From Lachnospiraceae bacterium NSJ-143 (lineage in GTDB: Bacteria > Bacillota > Clostridia > Lachnospirales > Anaerotignaceae), in assembly GCA_022867625.1 (NCBI GenBank), contig JALIFM010000003.1, forward strand, positions 124,001 through 188,000: 64,000 bases of DNA, in the 5' to 3' direction. Below the pieces are notes generated by a model that ran no database searches, was not told the DNA's origin, and worked only from the letters and a program-made list of their open reading frames with translations. Each line of letters opens with the position of its first letter. Position 1 is the first letter of the stretch. Below, one piece after another: positions 50,922-60,714 of this stretch. Made by a program: the position numbers and the translations under genes.

Positions 50922-51812
50922 TCAGTCAGCCTTTTTTACTTCAACGCCTGCAAGCCTCTCAAAATATTTAACATATCCGCAGTGGTCGTCGTTCATTCCG
51001 CCTGCAACCTTTATTGCCTGCTGAATTTCAAAGAGCTGAGCTGTAAGAGGCATAGGCACATCAAGCTCATGGGCTGTTGCCAGTACGTTTTTGATATCCT
51101 TGTGGTTTATGGAAATCTTTCCGCCCGGCTTAAAGTTCCTGTTTATAATCATAGGAATCTTGTCGTGCATAACCTGACTTCCTGCAAGACCGCCGCAGAT
51201 AGCGTTGTAAACCTTTTCAGGGTCGGCTCCAGCCTTTGCGGCAAGCACAAACGCCTCTGAAACAGTGGCAATATTGAGGTTTACAATAGCCTGATTTACA
51301 AGCTTTGTAATTGAGCCGCTGCCTGTAGGCCCTATAAGCACAGCAGATTTTCCAAGGATATCAAAATAAGGCTTAATCCTGTCAAAGTCCTCCTGACTTC
51401 CGCCCACCATAATGGCCAGGGTTGCGTTTACAGCACCCGGCTCCCCGCCTGAAACCGGAGCGTCAAGGAATGTACAGCCTTTTTCTTTAAGCCTGTCAGC
51501 GCATATATGGCTGTCAGTAGCTGTAACAGACGACATATCGCATACAAGAGAACCGGCCTTTATTGTGGAAGCAACTCCGTTTTCACCAAAAAGCACGTCC
51601 TTTACAATCTCGCCGTTAGGAAGTATTGTAATAATGATATCACATTTCTCACCAATTTCCGCGAGCGTAGCCGCTTTTGCTCCGGCAGAAACAACGTCTT
51701 CAACAGCCTCTTTATTAAGGTCGTTTACCAAAAGCTCAACGCCCGCCTTAAGAAGGTTTTTGCTCATTGGCCTTCCCATTATACCTAAACCTATAAATCC
51801 TGCTTTCAACAT
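50922..51812 (-). CDS. 2-hydroxy-3-oxopropionate reductase / 3-hydroxyisobutyrate dehydrogenase family (GarR-like)
   Basis: A 296-residue beta-hydroxyacid dehydrogenase: Rossmann motif GFIGLGIMGRPMSKNL, DAPVSGGEPGA (substrate loop), GSGSITKLVNQAIV with the catalytic Lys about 171, and FKPGGKISINHKDI. Members oxidise tetronates, hydroxyisobutyrate or reduce tartronate semialdehyde. In company with a four-carbon acid sugar kinase, an LtnD-like role (oxidising a tetronate before phosphorylation) is the leading guess. RBS AAGGGGG is present. Confidence 0.9.
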   Translation of the reverse strand: MLKAGFIGLGIMGRPMSKNLLKAGVELLVNDLNKEAVEDVVSAGAKAATLAEIGEKCDIIITILPNGEIVKDVLFGENGVASTIKAGSLVCDMSSVTATDSHICADRLKEKGCTFLDAPVSGGEPGAVNATLAIMVGGSQEDFDRIKPYFDILGKSAVLIGPTGSGSITKLVNQAIVNLNIATVSEAFVLAAKAGADPEKVYNAICGGLAGSQVMHDKIPMIINRNFKPGGKISINHKDIKNVLATAHELDVPMPLTAQLFEIQQAIKVAGGMNDDHCGYVKYFERLAGVEVKKAD

Positions 51813-51890
51813 AATTAATCCCCCTTAAACTTGTATTTATCAGCGGAAAACACCGCCATAAAGCTTGTCCATGCCAAAAAATCCGGCTGA

Positions 51891-52727
51891 CTACCGCTCT
51901 GCAAAGAGCGTTATATATTTTTCCACAACCTCGCTTACCAGCTCACTCTGCATAAGCGTAAGCTTTGAGAGGTGGATATTTCTGTCTCCTGCTATGATAT
52001 CAGCAAGTCTCTTAACTGTGTACTGGGAAATTTCGGTATTTACATTTATTTTTTTGATACCGTTTTCTATACACTCTTTTATCTTCTCCTCAGGAGTTCC
52101 GCTTCCTCCGTGGAGCACAAGCGGTATGGAAACCATTTTGCTTATTTCTCTGAGTATATCTATCCTTATATTAGGCTCTGCCTTATACATTCCATGTACA
52201 GTGCCTATAGACACCGCCAGCGCGTCAACACCGGTTACATTGGCAAACTCCGCAGCATTTGCCGGATTTGTATATGCCTCGCCGTGGTCTATATCGCTCT
52301 CGTTTGAATACTGACCAAGGGCGATACTCCCAAGCTCAGCCTCAACTGAAACTCCTCTGGCATGTGCCATATTGGCTACTGCACGGCTGTTTTTTACATT
52401 CTCATCAAAAGGCAGTGCAGAACCGTCGTACATGACAGATGTAAAACCAGCCTCAAGAGCGGCCTTTATAATATCTGTATCCTTACAGTGGTCAAGGTGC
52501 AGCGCAGTATCAGCCGGCAGGCCCTTTACAGCCTCGTCGACAATACTCTTTACCATGCCAAGGCTCATATTATTAAGATATGATGCACCAAATGAAATTA
52601 TGGCAGGCTTTCCTGTTTTTTCCACAGCCCTGCATACGCCGTGGATTGTTTCGTAGCTGTATATGTTAAAAGAGCCTACAGCTTTTTTATCAAGTCCTGA
52701 AAGTATTGTTTTTAAGTTTACAAGCAA
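51891..52727 (-). CDS. Class II aldolase (fructose-bisphosphate/tagatose-bisphosphate type)
   Basis: A 278-residue zinc aldolase of the FbaA/GatY family. Zinc and substrate residues: LHLDHCKDTD (His-Asp-His set), SIALGQYSNESDIDHGEAYTNP (recognised by ELGSIA and the Tyr-Thr-Asn-Pro), SIGTVHGMYK, LVLHGGSGTP and INVNTE. It splits a ketose (bis)phosphate to DHAP and an aldehyde. The TTG at 52727 has GGAG 8 bases upstream; a GTG at 52736 overlaps it. First structural gene after the RpiR regulator. Confidence 0.9.
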   Translation of the reverse strand: MLVNLKTILSGLDKKAVGSFNIYSYETIHGVCRAVEKTGKPAIISFGASYLNNMSLGMVKSIVDEAVKGLPADTALHLDHCKDTDIIKAALEAGFTSVMYDGSALPFDENVKNSRAVANMAHARGVSVEAELGSIALGQYSNESDIDHGEAYTNPANAAEFANVTGVDALAVSIGTVHGMYKAEPNIRIDILREISKMVSIPLVLHGGSGTPEEKIKECIENGIKKINVNTEISQYTVKRLADIIAGDRNIHLSKLTLMQSELVSEVVEKYITLFAER

Positions 52728-52778
52728 TAAAAACACTCCGTTTCATTTAAGATATCACTGACACGCAGATTAACGTGT

Positions 52779-53660
52779 TCAGATATTCCCTTTTTCTTCA
52801 TTTCTTTTTTTCATCTCAACAAGCGCCTTGTCAGAAGCCTCAAGGGCCTTTCTGGCTTCCGCATCCTCAAGGCGTGTGGAGTATGCAACAACAAGCATAT
52901 CCATAATTACAAGCTGTACAAGGCGGCTTACCATGGCTTCTGTGTAAAAAGCGGCGTCATTTGTAGACGAGAAAATACATATATCGGCCATTTTTGCCAA
53001 ATCCGAGTTCATATAGCTTGTTATGCCCACAACCTTAGCGCCTGACGACTGCGCAATTTTTGCGCACTCCAGCACTTCCTTGCTCTCACCCTCATGTGAA
53101 ATAAGAATCAGCACATCCCTTTTTGTAAGGTGCGCCGCATGTATAAGAGCCAGATGCGTATTGCTCTCATGAATAACGTTTTTACCGCATTTGAGAAACT
53201 TATGGTAAACGTCCATGGCTATAACGCCGCTTCCGCCGGCTCCGAAAAACATCACCCTTTCGGCCCTTTCTATAAGCTCCATAACGCTTGTCAGCTTGTC
53301 GTTATCCACAAGCTTTGATATATCGTTTATTGCTGAGGCGGCGTTTCTTATAACCTTACGCTTAACCTCGCTTATGCTGTCGCCCGGCTTTATATCGCAG
53401 TCCTCTTCCTCCATTGTGCCGCCGTCTTTAATTATGTCCTGAGCCATATCAAGCCTGAAGGCCTGGTATGAGGTATAATCAAGCTTGTTTATAAACCTGA
53501 TTATAGTCGTTTCGCTGAGGTTACATTCCTTTCCAAGCTCGCTCAATGTCATTCTCACACACTTTTTGCTGTTTTTAAGAATGTAATTGGCTACTGTCTT
53601 CTGGTTTTTGGAAAGCGTATTATATTTGACCCTTATTTCTGTAAAGACATTCTTTTCCAA
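52779..53660 (-). CDS. RpiR family transcriptional regulator
   Basis: A 293-residue regulator with an N-terminal HTH (MTLSELGKECNLSETTIIRFINKL) and a C-terminal SIS sugar-phosphate-binding domain (RVMFFGAGGSGVIAMDVYHKF, LILISHEGESKEVLECA). RpiR proteins respond to phosphorylated sugars. It is 52 bases from the aldolase gene and transcribed with it, so it most likely controls the aldolase-GarR-kinase group. Confidence 0.92.
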   Translation of the reverse strand: MEKNVFTEIRVKYNTLSKNQKTVANYILKNSKKCVRMTLSELGKECNLSETTIIRFINKLDYTSYQAFRLDMAQDIIKDGGTMEEEDCDIKPGDSISEVKRKVIRNAASAINDISKLVDNDKLTSVMELIERAERVMFFGAGGSGVIAMDVYHKFLKCGKNVIHESNTHLALIHAAHLTKRDVLILISHEGESKEVLECAKIAQSSGAKVVGITSYMNSDLAKMADICIFSSTNDAAFYTEAMVSRLVQLVIMDMLVVAYSTRLEDAEARKALEASDKALVEMKKRNEEKGNI

Positions 53661-54186
53661 AACCGCTGCCCCCTAAAAGTATTATAAATAAAAAACACTT
53701 ATTCATTCGCACTGCATGAAAATAATTTAAACACAAAATTCAGGCGCCGTGCGCACTCACGCACACGCGCCGGATTTTGATATAAAAAAGTATAGCACAC
53801 TTCAGCTGATAAATACAGTATGATTTTTACTATTTTTATTTGCAGACCAATTTTCGTAAAAATTCACAACAAATCGCTAGCCGGCAATCGTATGTTTTTT
53901 ACCCTTAAAATTAAATAAAGAAGCTTTTTGTCCATTATGACAGTCATACTGTAGGCTTGTCCGCACAAAATATACAGTATATCCGAATTTTTCCTACTAT
54001 CACTCAAACCCGTCAAAAAATATACGGTATTGACGGACAGTCATATTTTTTCTCTTTAACACAAAAACCCAGAAATGACAGCCAAAAAAAGCCTGCTAAA
54101 AATCACTGTGGATTTTCAGTCAATTTTACACAAAAACACCTAATCAGCCCTTACAGACATGTTTGTGAATATTTATAGTTCCACAT
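53661..54186. other. AT-rich intergenic region with repeated ATACAGTAT-like sites
   Basis: No gene is supported. ATACAGTAT-like words recur (near 53813, 53971, 54021 and GACAGTCATACTGT near 53938); GACAGTCATACTGT is close to a palindrome. They may be operators of the RpiR protein. Confidence 0.35.
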
Positions 54187-54220
54187 AAAAACCCTCCGGA
54201 GGCTTTCGTCTCCGGAGGGA
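54187..54220 (-). terminator. Terminator of the mhpEF operon
   Basis: CCCTCCGGAG, 8-base loop, CTCCGGAGGG (10-bp stem), then TTTTT on the minus strand. Confidence 0.88.
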
Positions 54221-54240
54221 TAATAAGAGCTTTGACCATA

Positions 54241-55257
54241 TTATTTTTTGTTTTTTTCCTTAGCCAGTGTATATGCCACATCCACAATCATGTCTTCCTG
54301 GCCGCCTACCATCCTTCTTTTTCCAAGTTCCACAAGTATATCCCTCGGGTTAAGGCCAAATTTTTCTGCTGCCCTGTAAGTATGCAGCAGGAAACTTGAG
54401 TATACGCCTGCGTATCCAAGCATGAGAGGCGCTGTCTTTATTACCTGCGGCCTGTGCATTATAGGCTCCACAATATCTTCAGCCACGTCCTGAATAGCGT
54501 ACATATCCATGCCTGTGTTGTAGCCCATTCTGTTGAATACAGCAGCCAGAACCTCAATCTGTGTGTTTCCTGCACCTGCGCCAAGGCCTCTGCATGTTGC
54601 ATCTATATATGTAGCGCCCGACTGTACGGCGGCTATTGAGTTTGCCACAGCAAGGCTTAAATTGTTGTGAGCGTGAAATCCCACAGGTATGTCAAGCCCT
54701 GCCGCAAGCTTTTCAACCCTTTCCCTTACATCGTCCGGAAGAAGGTAGCCTGATGAATCCGCAAGGTTTATGTAATCCGCTCCCGCCTCCTGAAAAATCT
54801 TTGCCTGCTCAAGGAGCTTTTCAGGGCTTGCCATATGAACCATCATAAGGAACCCGCAGGCCATCATTCCCATTTTTTTAGCGGCCTGTATATGCTGTAT
54901 ACCAACATCGGCCTCAGTACAGTGAGTGGCCACACGCACAACCCTCGCGCCGTTTTCATAGGCCTCCTCCAAGTCCTCTATTGTACCTATGCCCGGTATG
55001 AGCAGAATCGCCTGCTTCGCGTTTTTAATCACTTTGCTGGCGGCGTTAATCAAATCCATTTCTTTATATTTTGAAAACCCGTAGTTGAATGTTGAGCCGG
55101 TTATGCCGTCTCCATGGGCACACTCTATAATATCAACACCTGTCTTATCCAGCCCTCCGGCTATGGCCGTCACCTGCTCAGGTGAAAAGCTGTGGCTTAC
55201 AGCGTGGCTTCCGTCACGGAGTGTTGTATCTACAAAATTTATTTTGCGGTTATCCAT
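54241..55257 (-). CDS. mhpE: 4-hydroxy-2-oxovalerate aldolase
   Basis: A 338-residue DRE-TIM aldolase that splits 4-hydroxy-2-oxovalerate to pyruvate and acetaldehyde. FVDTTLRDGSHAVSHSF (metal Asp and catalytic His), GFHAHNNLSLAVANS and DATCRGLGAGAGNTQIEV are the family signature. It is 15 bases after the acylating aldehyde dehydrogenase, its usual channeling partner. No 2-hydroxypentadienoate hydratase is nearby, so the source of the oxo acid is unclear. Confidence 0.94.
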   Translation of the reverse strand: MDNRKINFVDTTLRDGSHAVSHSFSPEQVTAIAGGLDKTGVDIIECAHGDGITGSTFNYGFSKYKEMDLINAASKVIKNAKQAILLIPGIGTIEDLEEAYENGARVVRVATHCTEADVGIQHIQAAKKMGMMACGFLMMVHMASPEKLLEQAKIFQEAGADYINLADSSGYLLPDDVRERVEKLAAGLDIPVGFHAHNNLSLAVANSIAAVQSGATYIDATCRGLGAGAGNTQIEVLAAVFNRMGYNTGMDMYAIQDVAEDIVEPIMHRPQVIKTAPLMLGYAGVYSSFLLHTYRAAEKFGLNPRDILVELGKRRMVGGQEDMIVDVAYTLAKEKNKK

Positions 55258-55272
55258 TTTTCGTTCCCTCCC

Positions 55273-56136
55273 TTATTTATCAAGCATTTTTGCCGCAAGC
55301 TTTTCAGCTACAGCTATTGCCGCCGAGTTTATAATATCAAGGTTTCCAGAATATTTAGGAAGGAAATCCCCTGCACCCTCCACCTGTATTATTACCGTAA
55401 CCTTGTTGCCCTCTACAATAGGAGGCACACGGAGCTGATATCCCGGCACATACTGCTGCACCTCTTTTATCCTTCTGTTTACGGCCTCCACTATTGCCTT
55501 CTCGTCAGGGTTCTTTACAAGGGTATATATAGTATTGCACATCATTACAGGAGGCTCTGCGGGGTTAAGTACAATAATAGCCTTTGCCCTGTCGGCATGG
55601 CCTATAATCTCAAGACCCTTTCTGGTTGTCTGTGTAAACTCGTCAATGCTTGCCCTTGTTCCGGGGCCTGCCGATTTTGACGAAAGACTCGCCACAATTT
55701 CGGCGTACTCAACATTAGCCACCTCGTTTATGGCGTTAACGATTGGTATTGTCGCCTGTCCGCCGCAGGTTACCATATTAAAGTTGTCGGAATCCTGAAC
55801 CTTATCAAGATTGCAGCACGGCACTACATAAGGCCCTACAGCCGCTGGCGTCATATCAATAGCTATCTTTCCCGCCGCCTTAAGCACAGGAGCGTTCTTA
55901 AGGTGCGCGCTTGCCAGAGTCGCATCAAAAACAATCTTTACTTCCGGGTCCTCAGCTACAGCCTTAACCCCCTCAGTAGAAGTTTTATAGCCAAGGTCTC
56001 TGGCCCTTTTGAGGCCCTCAGACTCAACAATTCCAGTCATAAAATCCATCTGGAGATACTTGCTTCTCATAACCTTGTACATAAGGTCTGTGCCTATGTT
56101 TCCAGGGCCTATTATACCAACTTTAATTTTATCCAT
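55273..56136 (-). CDS. mhpF: Acetaldehyde dehydrogenase (acetylating)
   Basis: A 287-residue enzyme turning acetaldehyde, CoA and NAD into acetyl-CoA. Rossmann motif [15 protein letters not shown], catalytic Cys in [14 protein letters not shown] (about 131) and the dimerisation segment with [16 protein letters not shown]. It works as a complex with MhpE, encoded next to it. GAGGAGC-type site precedes the ATG. The IclR gene follows upstream by 62 bases. Confidence 0.94.
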   Translation of the reverse strand: MDKIKVGIIGPGNIGTDLMYKVMRSKYLQMDFMTGIVESEGLKRARDLGYKTSTEGVKAVAEDPEVKIVFDATLASAHLKNAPVLKAAGKIAIDMTPAAVGPYVVPCCNLDKVQDSDNFNMVTCGGQATIPIVNAINEVANVEYAEIVASLSSKSAGPGTRASIDEFTQTTRKGLEIIGHADRAKAIIVLNPAEPPVMMCNTIYTLVKNPDEKAIVEAVNRRIKEVQQYVPGYQLRVPPIVEGNKVTVIIQVEGAGDFLPKYSGNLDIINSAAIAVAEKLAAKMLDK

Positions 56137-56198
56137 TACATGCTCCTCCTTGTATTGTTTAAATCAAAAGGCGGCATACCGCCAAATTTTATAATTAT

Positions 56199-56969
56199 TT
56201 ACTTACCGCCAAAACCAAGGCGTCTGGATATATTTCCGGCGCACAGCATTACATCAGCAGCAATTTTTTCTATATCCTCATAAGGCATGGCGTTTGCCAT
56301 GGCTGAAAGGCTTACAGCCGCCGCCACTTTGCCGCCCTTTGAAAACACAGGCGCAGCGACACACCTGAGCCCCGGCTGTATTTCCTCATTGTCCACAGCA
56401 TAACCCCGTTTTCTTATGAGCTCGAGGTCCGCGTACAGCTTTTCCGGCGTATCACAGGAGTTCCGGGTTTTTGCCGCCAAACTGTTTACTACGTATTTTT
56501 TTATGTACTCGTCAGGCAGAAAAGCCAGCATTGCCTTGCCGACTCCTGTGCAGTTCATAGGCGCTCTGCGCCCCACCTGAGAATATACAATAAGAAAGTC
56601 CGGTATATCAAATTTATCAATATATATTACATCCCCCTCGCTGTGGGCGGCCAGATGTACTGTCTGATTATATTTTTTTGTCAGCTCCTCACAAAACGGC
56701 CTTGCCTCTGTGCGGATATCCATACGGCTTTCAAATGCTGAGCCAAGCTCAAAAAGCTTAAGGCCAAGCCTGTATTTTTTTGTGGAAGTGTCCTGCTCAA
56801 GAAAGCCAGCTGCCACAAGGGTATTGACAAGTCCAAATGCCGTGCTTTTGCTCATACCCATCAAATCAGAAATTTCCGATATACCTATATCGCTTTTTTT
56901 AAGGAAAATATCAAGTATCGCCGCGGCCTTAGCCACAGACTGTATTATAACCCCTTCTTTGCCAGCCAT
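56199..56969 (-). CDS. IclR family transcriptional regulator
   Basis: A 256-residue regulator with a winged helix (GISEISDLMGMSKSTAFGLVNTL) and an IclR effector domain (about 80-250, GDVIYIDKFDIPD, RRAPMNCTGVGKAMLAF, GLRCVAAPVF). It lies at the head of the minus-strand mhpF-mhpE group and probably controls it and, through a shared promoter motif, the racemase-like gene at 57638. Confidence 0.93.
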   Translation of the reverse strand: MAGKEGVIIQSVAKAAAILDIFLKKSDIGISEISDLMGMSKSTAFGLVNTLVAAGFLEQDTSTKKYRLGLKLFELGSAFESRMDIRTEARPFCEELTKKYNQTVHLAAHSEGDVIYIDKFDIPDFLIVYSQVGRRAPMNCTGVGKAMLAFLPDEYIKKYVVNSLAAKTRNSCDTPEKLYADLELIRKRGYAVDNEEIQPGLRCVAAPVFSKGGKVAAAVSLSAMANAMPYEDIEKIAADVMLCAGNISRRLGFGGK

Positions 56970-56988
56970 AAAACCACCTTTTTCGCTA

Positions 56989-57008
56989 TTACCGAATCGT
57001 TTTCGTAA
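56989..57008. promoter_or_regulatory. IclR operator candidate upstream of iclR
   Basis: TTACCGAATCGTTTTCGTAA, an imperfect palindrome directly upstream of iclR, followed by a TATAAT box on the minus strand (57016-57011). The same module lies upstream of the racemase-like gene (58985-59004). The remaining 57020-57318 shows no gene. Confidence 0.6.
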
Positions 57009-57318
57009 ATATTATATCTATATTCTGTACTATTAATGTTCCATTGTCAAGCTTTTTTTCAAAGAGGTTCAAATTTTCAGGACCTTCCGTAATCCAAGTA
57101 AAAAAGGCTCTGTCAGCTCAGCGTGTTGATATCGCAAACGGACATATATTGGTTCAACTGGTCTGAAAGAAACAGGGAGAACAGCAAGGACAGACGGAGC
57201 AGGTCCTTGTTTTATGACAGTATTTCAAGTATGATTGTACTGACAAGGCAAGATATAGGAGAGACGATACCGTTTGTACCTATTATATGATAAATCGGAA
57301 TCAGTGGAGGTGTTTACA

Positions 57319-57546
57319 ATGACAGTAAAGAAAGCCAGAAGGATTAGAAACGGTCTAATGATTGCAGGGTTTATCATTATGCTGTTGGCATATGTGTATA
57401 AGCCCTTGTTTTATATTGGCGCCGTAGTTATGTTTCTCTGTCTTATACCACATTTTCTTTATAACAAATGCCCTCATTGTGGAAAACAGCTCGGAAGAAA
57501 TGAAGGAGATTTTTGTCAGCACTGTGGCAAACGGGTAGATGATTAA
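57319..57546 (+). CDS. Small membrane protein with zinc ribbon
   Basis: A 75-residue protein: basic start (TVKKARRIRNG), two hydrophobic helices (about 11-48), then CPHCGKQLGRNEGDFCQHCGKRVDD, a two-knuckle zinc ribbon. ATG 57319 follows GGAGGTG by 7 bases. Function unknown. Confidence 0.78.
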   Translation: MTVKKARRIRNGLMIAGFIIMLLAYVYKPLFYIGAVVMFLCLIPHFLYNKCPHCGKQLGRNEGDFCQHCGKRVDD

Positions 57547-57592
57547 CTTCCCGTTTATCATATCAACACACAAGGCCAACAGAGCCACAAAA

Positions 57593-57620
57593 AAAGGGCC
57601 ACCCCAATGGAGTGCCCTTT
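57593..57620. terminator. Terminator between converging genes
   Basis: AAAGGGC and GCCCTTT with A and T runs on the outside. Confidence 0.7.
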
Positions 57621-57637
57621 GATAATAAAAAATTCAA

Positions 57638-58948
57638 TTAAACATCCAAATCTTCAAGATACCCGTCCTTATCAAACATCAGCTCATATGGCTCAGTAAG
57701 TATCTCAACATCGTCTCTGTTCTTTACATCGTCAAGCAGAGATTCCGAAATCTCAATCTCGGAAAGTGAGAGAGTATTTTTAATTCTTGCAACCCTTGCC
57801 TTTGAATAGTCGATTTTTGTGCAGGTTCTTATAGCAAGCCTTAAAGCCTCAAAATCATTGTTCTGGTAAACAGGTATTTTGCCGCCGTCAATCATTGTGT
57901 TTGTAGAAAGGTTAATCCATGTGCTCTCCCAGTCACATGAATTAAGGCAGCGTCTGGTTGTTATATCTGCAAGACCAAGGCCGCAGGCATTGTGGTGGCT
58001 CTGTTCTGTAAGGCCTCTTATAAACAGCTTTTTGCAGTGGAAGTCGTCCTCAAAGCCCGGCATAAAGCCCCTTCCGGTTACATTAGGGTCAGCGCCCTCG
58101 CCGCTTATGTTTTTGCCTATACGGTCAATTACAAGCACGTCGATATTGTCAAACTTAAACCTTGGAAGCCTTTTTTTGGCAATCTCAAGCATCATATGGT
58201 CGCCTTCCATAATTTTATCCTTAGGAAAAGCCATAATCTCTGAAATCTCATCGTAAGCGTTCTGAACAACGCCTATGCCCATTACTACATTCATTTTGCT
58301 CAAAAATTCCTTAGCCACAATAGGAATCCTTTCGCCAAAAGTATCAAAGCCCTGTTTGTGGAACCATGAACAGCCAATGTGCTTTGCTATTCCTATGGCA
58401 ATCATTTTGCATATTCCGCTTTCATTGTAGCCCTTAAAGTCAGTATGCGGCTTAACCTTATTAAAAAGCACAATCCCGTCAGCCTCCGCAGCATATTTAT
58501 CGCAGTAAATCGGCGTTTTAGCGGCATCATCCATCTGTCCTACAAGCACTACATCCATAGATGCCTTTATAGGCACGCCCATAGCCTCCTCAGTAATGCC
58601 GTACCCGTTTATTACCTCAAGGTTCCCCTCGGCGGTTCCTCCGCCATGGCTTCCCATAGCCGGTATAATAAACGGCTTGGCGCCCCACTCCTTGAGTTTA
58701 TCGCATATGGTCCTTATCATAAGCGGAAGATGAGGTATACCCCTGCTTCCAACGGTTATAGCTATGGATTTGCCCTTTAAGGAATCCCTGTCAAGCTCAA
58801 TATTGTCAAGCTCTCCTTCAAGATGGGCCTTTATGTCCTCAATTTTATCAGCCTCGTATTTTTCCCTTATCCGCACCATCTTTGGCATAGGTACCTCTTC
58901 AATACCCTGTACAGGAAAGTTAATCTCCGGAAAATCAATGAATTTCAT
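57638..58948 (-). CDS. Lactate racemase-like protein (DUF2088/LarA domain), chromosomal homologue
   Basis: A 436-residue homologue of the element-borne protein at 13071. It keeps AITVGSRGIPH, IPAMGSHGGGTAEG and KVKPHTDFKGYNESGICKMI, with the putative cofactor Lys, and a matching C-terminal half (GKNISGEGADPNVTGRG, RGLTEQSHHNACGLGLADI). It likely inverts a 2-hydroxy acid. Its promoter carries the same motif as that of iclR. No larBCE gene is in the window. Confidence 0.83.
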   Translation of the reverse strand: MKFIDFPEINFPVQGIEEVPMPKMVRIREKYEADKIEDIKAHLEGELDNIELDRDSLKGKSIAITVGSRGIPHLPLMIRTICDKLKEWGAKPFIIPAMGSHGGGTAEGNLEVINGYGITEEAMGVPIKASMDVVLVGQMDDAAKTPIYCDKYAAEADGIVLFNKVKPHTDFKGYNESGICKMIAIGIAKHIGCSWFHKQGFDTFGERIPIVAKEFLSKMNVVMGIGVVQNAYDEISEIMAFPKDKIMEGDHMMLEIAKKRLPRFKFDNIDVLVIDRIGKNISGEGADPNVTGRGFMPGFEDDFHCKKLFIRGLTEQSHHNACGLGLADITTRRCLNSCDWESTWINLSTNTMIDGGKIPVYQNNDFEALRLAIRTCTKIDYSKARVARIKNTLSLSEIEISESLLDDVKNRDDVEILTEPYELMFDKDGYLEDLDV

Positions 58949-58984
58949 ATAAAACCGCTCCCTTCACACACATTAAATTCGTTA

Positions 58985-59004
58985 TTACCGAACCATTTTC
59001 GTAA
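58985..59004. promoter_or_regulatory. IclR operator candidate upstream of the racemase-like gene
   Basis: TTACCGAACCATTTTCGTAA, 18 of 20 bases as at 56989-57008, again followed by ATATTATATCTATA. Nothing else is recognised in 59005-59361 except AT-rich DNA before the MATE gene. Confidence 0.6.
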
Positions 59005-59361
59005 ATATTATATCTATAATAATGAATCATCAAAACCCACTTGTCAAGAGTAATTTATATACCTGAAAAACTGATAAACCGTATATAAGACACACTTTTA
59101 GTAAAAATCATACTCTTATTTAATATCTATAGTAATTTTATAACATTATCCATATATTGTCTATATGTATATTATATAAAAATATCCGCCTTTTCAATTA
59201 AATATTGCCCAAAGCAGAAATACTATCCGTGAATAAACAAAAAGTTTTGAGCGTTTTTTAATTAATACTGACGCGGCTGTGTTCTTTAGTATAAAATAAT
59301 GATATAAAATATAATAAACCATAAAAACGCGAATATTTCCGGTTTTCCGAGGTGCTTAGAA

Positions 59362-60714
59362 TTGAAAAAAATCAAAAGCAATATTGACATGATAAATATG
59401 AACCCGTCCAGGGCCATGCTGCTATTTGTGCTGCCCATGATAGCGGGCAACCTTTTTCAGCAGCTCTATAATATGGCCGACTCAGCAATAGCCGGACAGT
59501 TTATAGGGCCTCAGGCACTTTCCGCCATTGGCGCATCTTATGCCATTACAAATGTTTTTATAGCGTCCGCCTCCGGTGGCTCAATGGGCTGCGCTGTTGT
59601 TATAAGCCAGTATTTTGGTTCCGGCGACTATAAAAAAATGAAAACCTGCATATCCACAGCCCTTGTATCCATACTGTCGGTAAGCCTTATACTGGCCGCC
59701 GCAGGCTCCGCACTTTCATCAGCAGTACTTGGGCTTATCAAAACGCCTCCTGATGTTTTTGACGGGGCACTCATATATCTTAAAATATATTTCTACGGCC
59801 TTCCATTCCTGTTTATGTACAACGCATTGGCCGCAGTGTTCAACGCCCTTTCGGACAGCCGCACTCCCCTTGTACTTCTTATATTTTCGTCACTGCTCAA
59901 CATATTCCTTGACCTGCATTTTATAACAAAGCTCAATATGGGCATAGCCGGTGCGGCATGGGCCACACTTATATCACAGGGGGTTTCAGCTGTTATATCA
60001 TTTACAGTGCTTGTTTTAAGGGTGAAAAAAATCAAGTCAGAGCCTTTCAGGTATTTTTCAGCGCCGCTGCTGCCTGTAATGGGAAGGATTGCCGTGCCGT
60101 CGATATTACAGCAGTCAATAGTATCCGTTGGCTCGCTTATGGTACAGTCAGTTATAAACAGCTTTGGCACCCTTGTGCTTGCCGGCTATACAGCCGCTAC
60201 CAAAATACACTTTGTGCTCATAGTGCCTGTGCTGGCCCTTGGAAACGCCTGCGCCACATTCACCGCACAGAATATAGGTGCCGGAAAACCTGAAAGGGTA
60301 CGGTCCGGCTATATAGCAGGCATAAAGATAACAGCCGTTATTTATTCAGCCGTGCTTGTTTGCGTCATACTTTTTGCAGACAGCATACTCGGTATATTCC
60401 TTAAAGACCCTGTGGCCGCAAAAACGATAGAAACCGGCAGGGGGTATCTTCATTTTATAGCACCCTTTTACTATATATTCGGCCTTAAGGCGCTTACAGA
60501 CGGAGTACTCAAGGGCAGCGGCGATGTGACAGTATTTACACTGTCAAACCTTGTAAACCTGACAATAAGGGTACTGGCGGCCTTTGCTCTTTCGCCATTT
60601 ATAGGAGCAAGAGCTGTATGGTATGCCATACCGGCCGGCTGGTGCGTCAACTTTATAATAGGCGGCTTAAGGTACAGGAGCGGTAAGTGGAAAGAAAAGA
60701 AGGTTATACACTGA
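59362..60714 (+). CDS. MATE family efflux transporter
   Basis: A 450-residue, 12-helix antiporter exporting cationic compounds with Na+ or H+. AMLLFVLPMIAGNLFQQLYNMADSAIAGQFIG and QYFGSGDYKKMK, with the second-half repeat IAVPSILQQSIVSVGSLMVQ, are typical (residues N and Q of NLFQQLYN). The start is TTG with GAGGTG about 10 bases upstream. Monocistronic. Confidence 0.93.
   Translation: MKKIKSNIDMINMNPSRAMLLFVLPMIAGNLFQQLYNMADSAIAGQFIGPQALSAIGASYAITNVFIASASGGSMGCAVVISQYFGSGDYKKMKTCISTALVSILSVSLILAAAGSALSSAVLGLIKTPPDVFDGALIYLKIYFYGLPFLFMYNALAAVFNALSDSRTPLVLLIFSSLLNIFLDLHFITKLNMGIAGAAWATLISQGVSAVISFTVLVLRVKKIKSEPFRYFSAPLLPVMGRIAVPSILQQSIVSVGSLMVQSVINSFGTLVLAGYTAATKIHFVLIVPVLALGNACATFTAQNIGAGKPERVRSGYIAGIKITAVIYSAVLVCVILFADSILGIFLKDPVAAKTIETGRGYLHFIAPFYYIFGLKALTDGVLKGSGDVTVFTLSNLVNLTIRVLAAFALSPFIGARAVWYAIPAGWCVNFIIGGLRYRSGKWKEKKVIH

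Noticed and set aside
57060-57270. Remnant of a transposase or other gene before the zinc-ribbon protein gene
   Set aside because: Short open stretches can be read, but no family motif or start could be supported.
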